Source of the DNA: Lachnospiraceae bacterium UBA1258
GTDB lineage: Bacteria > Bacillota > Clostridia > Lachnospirales > Lachnospiraceae
Reading direction: 5' to 3'
Length of the DNA stretch: 21,174 nt
Assembly (NCBI GenBank): GCA_002308235.1
Contig: DBVS01000059.1
Location: 37,924-59,097, forward strand
Below, in pieces: positions 1-6,718 of this stretch; position 1 is the stretch's first letter, and each line of letters starts with the position of its first letter. The notes beneath the pieces are model-generated. The model was not told the DNA's origin. It was given only the letters and a program-made list of their open reading frames with translations, and ran no database searches. Position numbers and translations under genes: made by a program.

Positions 1-232
1 ACATGGCCGCTTCCTTGCCGAAGTTTCTGCTGAAGGATACTCCCTTTATGCGGGGATTCTTCACAGATTCTTCTTTGATCCGTTCAAAGGTTGCGTCCCC
101 CGAGCCGTCGTCTACGAAAACAAGCTCGTAATCGCAGTCCGTCGCCAGCATGGTCGCCGTCAAAACGGTGGCGGTATTCTGAATGTTATCCTCCTCATTG
201 TAGGAAGGAATTATCAATGATATAAGTGCCAC
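1..232 (-). CDS. GtrB/DPM1-like family 2 glycosyltransferase, N-terminal part (cut by window edge)
   Basis: Only the first 77 codons are in the window; the gene continues past position 1. The visible part is the start of a GT2 GT-A fold: a first strand with IIPSYNEEDN, the VDDGSGD nucleotide-binding motif, and SRNFGKEAAM, which is typical of polyprenyl-phosphate hexose synthases (GtrB, DPM1, CsbB). Such enzymes load one sugar onto undecaprenyl phosphate at the inner membrane face. I place the start at GTG 232: AGGAAC lies a few bases upstream inside the last codons of the preceding gene, whose TGA ends one base before this GTG. An in-frame ATG at 247 has no such site. It follows a GtrII-family transferase, so it probably supplies that enzyme's lipid-linked donor. 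The family call is firm; sugar specificity cannot be told. Confidence 0.85.
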   Translation of the reverse strand, partial: MALISLIIPSYNEEDNIQNTATVLTATMLATDCDYELVFVDDGSGDATFERIKEESVKNPRIKGVSFSRNFGKEAAM

Positions 233-233
233 G

Positions 234-1787
234 TCAGTTCCTTTCATGATTCTCTGTTTTTATGTACATAACTCCGTCTCTGATCACGATACTGTCGGCC
301 GCCGGGAAGGGATGCATGGAAACATACCAGTCCTCATAATAAAAATCGTCGGCGCCGGAAGGTTGTATATTAAGCGTGATACCGAGATAGTTCTTTATGA
401 ACTTCTCATAATTTTCGGGGCGGTATATCAGATAATCGCCGCCGATCCCTATCATTCCGGAGGTGTCTTTCTTTGTATAGTCGGTTTCCGGGAAGGCCTC
501 ATCCCCGATGACGCCGATAAATCTTATGGGCATTCCCGCGGTATAACCTTCGGTCTGCTCGATTCTGTCGCAAAGCCTTACGGTGTATGCGTAGGTCTTT
601 TCATACTTTTTCGTAAGATTCGAATAAGCGATGTTATCCTTTACGACAAAGGTGAATACAAGAACCAAAGTTGCAAGAAGCAGACCCCAGTTTGCGCATG
701 TTTTGAGCCGGTTCTCCGGATCCTTCGAAAAAAACTGCCTTTCGCAAAAAGCAACGGCTCCTATGAGTAAAATCACCCACTGATATCTCATAAGCAGGTG
801 GTAGGTCACATCGGGTGAAACCACAAAGATCACATTGGCACAAAGCGGGATCAGGACAACCGCCCCGAGCACCGAAACATATGTAATGCAACGTCTGTAT
901 AATTTCTTTTCGATCACATATCGTGCGAACAGTACCGCAAAAACAAGTAACAGCAAAACAACAGCCGCGGCGGAGATCGCATTTGACATTATGATCCGGC
1001 TCTTTAAGGAAAAAGCAAAAAAATCGGAATACATGGTCTTTACGGTTCCGAATAACCCGCCCTTTAAAAAGCCTCCGTCTATTCCCTGGTAGGTGTCGAG
1101 TTCTTTATGCTGAATAAGCAGAGCGATCCTTAAGATCACGTAATAAAGACCCGCTCCGATGATTCCCATGAAAAGATAATCGAGCACGCCGCGGAGTTTT
1201 TTCTTTGATGCGGATTCCGAGAATAGCACCTCCAAAACCTTGAATACGCAAAGGATCATGGCAACGCTTAAGTAAGCCTGATAGGTCCCGAGGCTGAGGG
1301 CTAAAAAAATCCCCCCGGCAATAAATCCGAATTTTCCCTTTTCCACCATATAAACGGAAAGCACTGCGAACAAAAGCGCCAGCATATAGCCGTCAAAGGT
1401 GAAAACATAGGCAAAATTGGAAGCGATTGACGGGAAAGAAACCATCATGGCTCCGATAAGAGCCGAAAACACCGGATGTTCGACTTTCAAAAGTTTAACA
1501 ACGAAAACCGCGGCTACGGCGATATAAACTATGGCAAGGATTCCCGTAAGCCAGGGAAGTGAATAGAAGGACGAAATACCGCAGGCCGTTCCCAAAAACC
1601 AGCGGCCCGAGGTGGTCATGTTCTGATCGAAATAAAGGCTGTCCAGACCGTCATGATTGGGAATGTCCGAGGTAAGAATGACCATGTGCGAAAAAAGACC
1701 GCACATAATCGCGGACAGAAAGGCGAAAAGTCCGTTCCTGCCCATGCCGCTCTTTATTTTTTCAAAAAAATTCTCGGGATTAATCAT
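234..1787 (-). CDS. GtrII-family polytopic glucosyltransferase
   Basis: This 517-residue membrane protein resembles the GtrII glucosyltransferase family, whose members transfer a sugar from a polyprenyl-phosphate carrier to a surface polymer on the outer membrane face. Seen: about ten hydrophobic segments from residue 20 to 390, an early extracytoplasmic stretch with NHDGLD and SGRW (about residues 44-63) that is characteristic of the family and holds acidic residues expected near the active site, and a soluble C-terminal domain of about 120 residues. The ATG has GAGG six bases upstream and overlaps the end of the preceding SGNH gene by 8 bases, so translation is probably coupled. GtrB-like GT2 genes lie on both sides of the GtrII-SGNH pair, as expected for a three-component glycosylation system; the GtrA-type flippase is not visible. 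Glucose is the family's usual sugar and is not proven here. Confidence 0.8.
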   Translation of the reverse strand: MINPENFFEKIKSGMGRNGLFAFLSAIMCGLFSHMVILTSDIPNHDGLDSLYFDQNMTTSGRWFLGTACGISSFYSLPWLTGILAIVYIAVAAVFVVKLLKVEHPVFSALIGAMMVSFPSIASNFAYVFTFDGYMLALLFAVLSVYMVEKGKFGFIAGGIFLALSLGTYQAYLSVAMILCVFKVLEVLFSESASKKKLRGVLDYLFMGIIGAGLYYVILRIALLIQHKELDTYQGIDGGFLKGGLFGTVKTMYSDFFAFSLKSRIIMSNAISAAAVVLLLLVFAVLFARYVIEKKLYRRCITYVSVLGAVVLIPLCANVIFVVSPDVTYHLLMRYQWVILLIGAVAFCERQFFSKDPENRLKTCANWGLLLATLVLVFTFVVKDNIAYSNLTKKYEKTYAYTVRLCDRIEQTEGYTAGMPIRFIGVIGDEAFPETDYTKKDTSGMIGIGGDYLIYRPENYEKFIKNYLGITLNIQPSGADDFYYEDWYVSMHPFPAADSIVIRDGVMYIKTENHERN

Positions 1788-2634
1788 TCTTATCCTCTGC
1801 GCGTTTTATCGCGGCCAGAATCAATTCCGCCACGACACCGGCGCCTTTATCGTTATAGTGAAGTCCGTCTTTAAGATAATCCGTACAGTTATCGCTATCG
1901 ATTCCGCTTCCGTAATAGCAGTCCGCAACTTCCAGATCATAGTCGGATGCTATTTCAATGCATTTATCGGCATATTCATTCAACGGTAATGAATCCGCCG
2001 ATAAATCCCCGCCGCTTTCCGAAAGATAATCAAAATAAGCGGGAGTCACCAGAACTATTTTCGCCTTCGGAGATACTTTTTTCAGTCTTTCGACGGATTG
2101 TCTCAATGCACCTCCGTAGGTCTTTGTATCAAACGGGTTCCCCGGATTGTCAACCGGCACCGAAGCCATACAGTCATTGACTCCCTGGCCTATGATGATG
2201 ATCTGTGCGGACTTTATGTCTGTATGCGACAATTTCACGGCAGTATCCAGTATTTCCGGAAAAAGAACTCTGTAATATACTCCGTCGGACTTTGCCGCGG
2301 CTATCAGCTGCCTGAAACTCCCCGCTTCCGCACACTTTGACAGAGCTGACATGGAAAAAAGAGAGTCTCTTTCCCCCCTGTTTCCATCGGTATAATCCGC
2401 CAGTGTCGATCCGCCGAAAGCCGCGTTAACTGTCCTGCGGCCCGTTTCTTTTTCTATTATTTCGGGAATCGTTTCGGTAAGTTCATGCCCAACCATTCTG
2501 CTGTCCCCGAAAACCACGATATCGTATTGGGAAGTCTTGCTGTTTACTGCAAAAAGCATCGCAATGGCGACCGCCGCCAAAATGAGCGAAGCGACAATTC
2601 CCGCCACCGATCTACTACTGTTTATCTTTTTCAC
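1780..2634 (-). CDS. Membrane-anchored SGNH/GDSL hydrolase
   Basis: The 284-residue protein has one N-terminal hydrophobic segment (about residues 10-31) with positive charges before it, then an SGNH domain placed outside the membrane. All four blocks are visible: FGDSRMVG with nucleophile Ser45, AFGGS (Gly near 74), GQGVNDC with Asn153, and DGLHYND with Asp256 and His259. The catalytic set is complete, so an active esterase or acyltransferase is expected. In a polysaccharide locus the likely substrate is O-acetyl or another acyl group on the polymer (inference). The start is GTG at 2634, 20 bases inside the 3' end of the upstream GT2 gene; AAGGGA lies about 11 bases before it, a weak site that suits coupled translation. 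The gene overlaps the following GtrII gene by 8 bases. The family is clear; the substrate is unknown. Confidence 0.85.
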   Translation of the reverse strand: MKKINSSRSVAGIVASLILAAVAIAMLFAVNSKTSQYDIVVFGDSRMVGHELTETIPEIIEKETGRRTVNAAFGGSTLADYTDGNRGERDSLFSMSALSKCAEAGSFRQLIAAAKSDGVYYRVLFPEILDTAVKLSHTDIKSAQIIIIGQGVNDCMASVPVDNPGNPFDTKTYGGALRQSVERLKKVSPKAKIVLVTPAYFDYLSESGGDLSADSLPLNEYADKCIEIASDYDLEVADCYYGSGIDSDNCTDYLKDGLHYNDKGAGVVAELILAAIKRAEDKND

Positions 2635-3553
2635 CGGTTATCTTTTCCCTTATGACATACTGGGGTGAATTGTTCATGCTCACATACATACGCCCGATAT
2701 ATTCGCCGGTAAGTCCCAGCATCAGCATGAGCATTCCGCCGATAAATACTATTGCGCTCATAAGTGCCGAAAATCCGAGGGGAACATCGGGCACCACAAA
2801 GCGCTTGATTATCGTATAAATACCGTAGGCAAATCCAAGAAATGCAAACAGTCCGCCAAAGCCCGTCGCAATTCGCAGGGGCTTTACGGAAAAGGCGGTA
2901 AAGCCGTTTATCCAAAGATTGATAAGCTTTGAAAAGGTGTATCCGGAGGTCCCGACTTCACGGTTTCTGTGATTTACCTTAACATTTACTATTTTCCGCG
3001 TAGAACGAAGCACCAGTCCGATCACGTAAGGATATGCGTTTTCGTACTTTACCATCTCATCCGCAACAAAACGCTTTACTCCGAAATAGCTGGAAACGAA
3101 GAGATCCCTGGGCTTTCCGAGCATGTGCTCCGCCATCTTTTCGTTCATGAAGGTTCCGAAGTTCCTGAAAAGAGAATGCTTCTTGTGATCGTATCTTGCA
3201 TAAACCGCGTCTGCCCCCTTATCAAGGGCTTCTATCAGAAGGCCTGCCTCATTCGCGGGGGTCTGTCCGTCGTCATCAAGGCAGATTATATAATCGCCCT
3301 TTGCCTCTCTGATCCCTGCAAGAAGTCCGCTGTGCTGGCCGAAGTTCTTGGCAAAATCAATTCCGGTTACATTTGAATTCTCTCTGACAAGATCCTTGAT
3401 CACCTGCCAGGTCCCGTCGGGGGAAGAATCGTTTACGAGTATGATCTCGTGATCGTACCCGTCCATCTTTGCCATTGTGTCATTAATCTCCCCCACAACA
3501 CCCACAAGGGTCAGTTCCGAGCGATAGCAGGGGATAACATAAGAGATAAGCAT
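2615..3553 (-). CDS. GtrB-like polyprenyl-phosphate glycosyltransferase (GT2, two C-terminal TM segments)
   Basis: A GT2 enzyme of 312 residues: IPCYRSE at the start, VNDSSPDGT near residue 40, FAKNFGQHSG near 67-76, the catalytic-type CLDDDGQTP at 91-99, and NHRNREVGTSGY at 194-204 followed by an amphipathic stretch. Two membrane helices (about 228-249 and 260-283) end the protein. This is the layout of GtrB/CsbB-type enzymes that make undecaprenyl-phosphate hexose for an outward-facing transferase. I prefer ATG 3553, which has GGAG eight bases upstream. An in-frame GTG at 3580 would coincide with the predicted transcription start of the promoter at 3586-3614. It is the first gene of the left-end module and overlaps the SGNH gene by 20 bases. 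The sugar is unknown; glucose would fit the GtrII partner. Confidence 0.88.
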   Translation of the reverse strand: MLISYVIPCYRSELTLVGVVGEINDTMAKMDGYDHEIILVNDSSPDGTWQVIKDLVRENSNVTGIDFAKNFGQHSGLLAGIREAKGDYIICLDDDGQTPANEAGLLIEALDKGADAVYARYDHKKHSLFRNFGTFMNEKMAEHMLGKPRDLFVSSYFGVKRFVADEMVKYENAYPYVIGLVLRSTRKIVNVKVNHRNREVGTSGYTFSKLINLWINGFTAFSVKPLRIATGFGGLFAFLGFAYGIYTIIKRFVVPDVPLGFSALMSAIVFIGGMLMLMLGLTGEYIGRMYVSMNNSPQYVIREKITGEKDKQ

Positions 3554-3585
3554 GTTTTTTGCTCCGTTAAATTTATTCACTGTAA

Positions 3586-3614
3586 AGTATATACCATTTG
3601 GTATGATTTCTCAA
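3586..3614 (-). promoter_or_regulatory. Sigma-A type internal promoter for the left-end glycosylation module
   Basis: On the minus strand TTGAGA (3614-3609) and TATACT (3591-3586) are separated by exactly 17 bases, each differing from the consensus at one position. The expected transcription start is near 3579, giving a short leader before GGAG and ATG 3553. The -35 box overlaps the stop codon of the GNAT gene. The spacer and first base of the -10 box hold an inverted repeat, ATACC-4-GGTAT (3591-3604), which might bind a regulator. Seen directly in sequence; activity is inferred. Confidence 0.75.
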
Positions 3615-4171
3615 TTTTCGCCGTCGGCGTATCTTTCAAGGAACACGGTCCGCACCTTTTCTCCGTCGGGCGTGGTGGTTTCGATACTTTCACTCACTTC
3701 TTTAAAGCCGCACTTTTCATGGACTCTCAGGCTTGCGGTGTTACTTTTCATAACCCTTGAAGTGACCTTTGAAAGTTTGAGAAAACCGAAGGCAAATTCC
3801 TCGATCATCAAAGCATAGGCTTCTGTAGCAAGCCCCTTACCGGATCCCTTTTCTTTGTCAAAGAAAAGGCCCGTCTCCATGGAATCCTCAGCCTCGTCAT
3901 ATCTCTGCATGTACACGCTTCCCACAGGTTCACCGGTTTCTTTTAGGCAAACCGCGAACTGAAACACAAGACCCTCTCCGACCTTGCTTTTAAGCCAGCT
4001 TTCATGCTCGCTTACGCTTATGGGCTTTCTGTAAAAGAAATTCTTCATGACATAATCGGAATTTCTCACGGAAAGTATAAAATCGGTATCGCTTTCCTTT
4101 ATGGGCCTCAAATAAACCTTGGATCCGTCGATTCTGTATTCGCTTGAAAGAGCTTTGAATTCTCTTTGCAA
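3611..4171 (-). CDS. GNAT-family N-acetyltransferase (RimJ/RimL or PseH-like), probable amino-sugar N-acyltransferase
   Basis: A 186-residue GNAT protein. Visible features: the opening YLRPIKESD strand-helix, SEHESWL (about residues 53-59) as in RimJ/RimL- and PseH-type enzymes, and the acetyl-CoA loop KGSGKGLATEAY, followed by NTASLRVHEKCGFKEV, the usual closing GNAT element. It transfers an acyl group from CoA to an amine. It starts two bases after the stop of a sugar aminotransferase gene, so I infer that it N-acetylates the amino sugar made by that enzyme. The start is TTG at 4171: GGAGG, inside the last codons of the aminotransferase gene, lies six bases upstream and no ATG is near. Ribosomal protein or other small-molecule acetylation is the alternative. 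The family is certain and the substrate inferred. Confidence 0.82.
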   Translation of the reverse strand: MQREFKALSSEYRIDGSKVYLRPIKESDTDFILSVRNSDYVMKNFFYRKPISVSEHESWLKSKVGEGLVFQFAVCLKETGEPVGSVYMQRYDEAEDSMETGLFFDKEKGSGKGLATEAYALMIEEFAFGFLKLSKVTSRVMKSNTASLRVHEKCGFKEVSESIETTTPDGEKVRTVFLERYADGEN

Positions 4172-4173
4172 AA

Positions 4174-5367
4174 TTACCTCCGATAGCAGGCCACAACCTT
4201 CTTTACTGCGGTTATGGTATCGTTTATCTCCTCTTCCGAAAGAAGGGGATAAAAAGGAATGCTCAAAATGTGCTCATAAAGGTCTTCAGCCTCGGGGCAG
4301 AGACCTTTTTTGTATCCGAGTTTCTCGTAGTAGGAGTGCCTGTAAACCGGCAGATAATGTACCTGGGGCACGATACCCTCTGCAACGAGCGCATCAAAAA
4401 ACTCGCGCCTGTCGCAGGACAGTTTATCGGGATTCAGCCTTAATACGTAAAGATGTCTGGTGGTGTCCGATTCCTTTATGGTTTTTTGAAGGATAAGCTC
4501 GGGCATATCACCGAAGGCCCGGTCGTATTTTTCGGCGATCTCCTTTCTTCTCTCGGAAAACTTTTCAAGTTTTTCAAGCTGGCTTAATAAAAGTGCGGCC
4601 TGAAAATCCGTCATACGGTAATTGTAGCCGAGCATCACCTGCTCGTTGTACCAGCCCGCGTCGCTCTTATTCACCATTTCATCGATGTCTCTGGTGATTC
4701 CGTGGGCACGGAGCAGTCTCAGCTTTTTATACAGTCCCTCATCGTTTGTAAGGCACGCTCCGCCTTCTCCGGCGGTAACGGTCTTAACGGGATGGAAAGA
4801 AAAAGTCGTGATATCCGCAAGTGATCCTACGGGCTTTCCCTTATATTTCGTTCCGATGGAATGAGCCGCGTCCTCAATAAGAAAGAGTCCGTTCTCTTTG
4901 CAGATCTTCTTTATCTCATCAAGTTCCACTGCCTGTCCCGTATAATCTACGGCAACAACGGCCTTGGTCTTTTTCGTTATCTTACGTTTGATATCTTCAG
5001 GATCGACATTGTAGGTATCGGGCTTAATGTCTGCAAATACGGGAGTTGCGCCGCAGTAAAGGGCACAGTTTGCGCTTGCGGCAAAAGTTATGGCCGACAC
5101 AATGACCTCATCCCCTTCTTTTATTCCCAGTGCCATGCAGGCAATGTGAAGAGCGGCAGTTCCGTTGCTCACTGCAACCGTATGCTTCGCCGTAGTGATC
5201 TCGCAAAGCTTATCCTCAAGTTTATTGATGGTGGGGCCACCTGTAAGGTAAGGGCCTCTCAGGCAATCCGCCACCGCAGCGATGTCGCTTTCATCGATCC
5301 ACTGTCTTCCGTAGCTTATCTTTTCGGTCCTGACGGGCTTCCCGCCGAATATTGCAAGCTTTTCCAT
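4174..5367 (-). CDS. DegT/DnrJ/EryC1 (PseC-like) PLP-dependent sugar aminotransferase
   Basis: A nucleotide-sugar aminotransferase of 397 residues from ATG 5367; I chose that start because AGAGG lies ten bases upstream, while the ATG at 5388 has no site. Family motifs, in order: ISYGRQWIDESDI, GPYLTGGPTI, SNGTAALH, EVIVSAITFAAS, VDYTGQ, IEDAAHSIG, FSFHPVKTVTAGEGG with the PLP lysine (about Lys195), LRAHGITRD, and LGYNYRMTDFQAAL. The wording of these motifs, notably ISYGRQ, HGITR and WYNEQVMLGYNYR, is closest to PseC, which aminates a 4-keto-6-deoxy UDP sugar. The next gene upstream is a GDP-mannose pyrophosphorylase, so a GDP-4-keto-6-deoxymannose substrate (perosamine-like product) is the rival idea. 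No dehydratase that would make either substrate is in the window. Product: a 4-amino sugar, probably N-acylated by the neighbouring GNAT. Confidence 0.88.
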   Translation of the reverse strand: MEKLAIFGGKPVRTEKISYGRQWIDESDIAAVADCLRGPYLTGGPTINKLEDKLCEITTAKHTVAVSNGTAALHIACMALGIKEGDEVIVSAITFAASANCALYCGATPVFADIKPDTYNVDPEDIKRKITKKTKAVVAVDYTGQAVELDEIKKICKENGLFLIEDAAHSIGTKYKGKPVGSLADITTFSFHPVKTVTAGEGGACLTNDEGLYKKLRLLRAHGITRDIDEMVNKSDAGWYNEQVMLGYNYRMTDFQAALLLSQLEKLEKFSERRKEIAEKYDRAFGDMPELILQKTIKESDTTRHLYVLRLNPDKLSCDRREFFDALVAEGIVPQVHYLPVYRHSYYEKLGYKKGLCPEAEDLYEHILSIPFYPLLSEEEINDTITAVKKVVACYRR

Positions 5368-5396
5368 CTGTATAACGCCTCTTTTCATGCAAAGGA

Positions 5397-6692
5397 TCAG
5401 TATTTGATCTTATCCTCTGCGTCTATGTCTTTTCCTGTCTGTATTTCCATTATCTGAAGAGTGGTCACGGCCTTGACCGTATGTTTTGTGCCCTTCGGAA
5501 GATTAATCGAATCTCCGGCCTTAATGGGTATTTCTTTATCGTCTACGACTGCTGTGCCCTCTCCTTCGATCACGTTCCATATTTCATCACGCCGGGTGTG
5601 ACTGTGATAGTTCATGGAATGACCCGGAAGCAGCGTAACCTTCACCGTCAGGCTGTTTTCGGTGGCATCAAGCACCCGGTAACTTCCCCAGGACTTTTCC
5701 GCATATCTTACAGGCTCGGAAAGTTCTTCCACATAGGGCTTCATGTGGCTTGAGCGCCCCTTGTCCGCAACCAGTATTCCGTCCGCCCCCACCGCAACGA
5801 CCGTATTTTTAAGACCCATTGCCAGAAGGGGAATGTCAAGTTCGTTTATTATGTGGGTATTTTCACAGGTATCGTCGGTTTTTACCTTACCCATGCAGTT
5901 TCCGGACATGGCCTCCGTAAACATGTTCCAGGTTCCGAGGTCCTTCCACTCACCTTCGTAGATAACGACTCCGATGCTTTTTTCCTTTTCCACAACAGCA
6001 TAATCGATGCTGACGGACTCAAGGTGCGAATAAGCGGCCCTTAACTCTTCGTAAGAAGATATCCCGGTTCTTTCCTTCACAATATCCAAAAGATATCCGA
6101 GCTTAAATCCGAAGATCCCTCCGTTCCAGAGCGCCCCTTCTTTAAGAAGTCTCTCTGCGGAAGGCAGATCCGGCTTTTCCTTAAAGGAAACCGCGCCGGT
6201 GTTTTTATCGGTTAAGATATACCCGTACTTTTCGCTGGGGTAAGTAGGCCTGATACCCATTAAGATAAGATTCCGAGAAGAAGAAAGAGCTTTTTCTCCG
6301 ATCTCTTTAAGGCAGGTAAAATAGTCATCGTCAACGTAAGGATCCACTGGACATACGACTACCGCCTCATCCCTCGAAACGCCGAGCCTGTCCTTAAGGT
6401 AAAGACATGCAAGTGAAACGGCGGGGAAAGTGTCCCTTCTCACAGGCTCCGTGCAAATGTCTACGCCCTCTCCCAGCTGGTTTAAAAGCTGAGAGGTCTG
6501 TCCCTCAAGGGTCGTCACCGTGATGTGCGCATCGGGGGCAGCCGTTTTAATGCCTCTGTATACCCTTTCGACCATGGACTCATATTCGCCCCTGTGGTTC
6601 TTAAAGGCCTTTATGAATTGTTTCGAGCGGACTTCGTTGGACAGAGGCCAAAGTCTCTTTCCCGAACCGCCTGATAATATAACTATATGCAT
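5397..6692 (-). CDS. manC: Mannose-1-phosphate guanylyltransferase with C-terminal cupin (ManC/CpsB type)
   Basis: The 431-residue protein starts with the pyrophosphorylase signature SGGSGKRLWPLS (residues 7-18) and continues with RSKQF, where many homologues have PKQF. Internal motifs include EPVRRDTFPAV, CPVDPYV, KPDLPSAERLL, LWNGGIFGF and WKDLGTW, all typical of GDP-mannose pyrophosphorylases. A cupin of the type II phosphomannose isomerase kind follows (about residues 335-420): KSWGSYRVLD, HSHTRRDEIW and PKGTKHTV. The enzyme makes GDP-mannose from mannose-1-phosphate and GTP; the cupin may add isomerase activity as in bifunctional ManC/AlgA, though the protein is somewhat shorter than those. 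GDP-mannose can feed mannosyltransferases and the GDP-L-fucose route. The ATG has GGAG four bases upstream. It precedes the aminotransferase gene by 29 bases. Confidence 0.9.
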   Translation of the reverse strand: MHIVILSGGSGKRLWPLSNEVRSKQFIKAFKNHRGEYESMVERVYRGIKTAAPDAHITVTTLEGQTSQLLNQLGEGVDICTEPVRRDTFPAVSLACLYLKDRLGVSRDEAVVVCPVDPYVDDDYFTCLKEIGEKALSSSRNLILMGIRPTYPSEKYGYILTDKNTGAVSFKEKPDLPSAERLLKEGALWNGGIFGFKLGYLLDIVKERTGISSYEELRAAYSHLESVSIDYAVVEKEKSIGVVIYEGEWKDLGTWNMFTEAMSGNCMGKVKTDDTCENTHIINELDIPLLAMGLKNTVVAVGADGILVADKGRSSHMKPYVEELSEPVRYAEKSWGSYRVLDATENSLTVKVTLLPGHSMNYHSHTRRDEIWNVIEGEGTAVVDDKEIPIKAGDSINLPKGTKHTVKAVTTLQIMEIQTGKDIDAEDKIKY

Positions 6693-6718
6693 TCTTCTCC
6701 GTGATCCTTTATCGTTAT

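Noticed and set aside
3554..3580. GTG 3580 as the start of the GtrB-like GT2
   Set aside because: It lies at the predicted transcription start, and ATG 3553 has GGAG at proper spacing and fits the family N-terminus.
4119..4496. An open frame of 125 codons on the plus strand opposite the aminotransferase
   Set aside because: It is a shadow of the conserved aminotransferase 3' end, with no ribosome site and no recognisable motif.
3611..5367. A complete pseudaminic acid pathway
   Set aside because: Only PseC-like and PseH-like candidates are present; PseB, PseF, PseG and PseI equivalents are not in the window.
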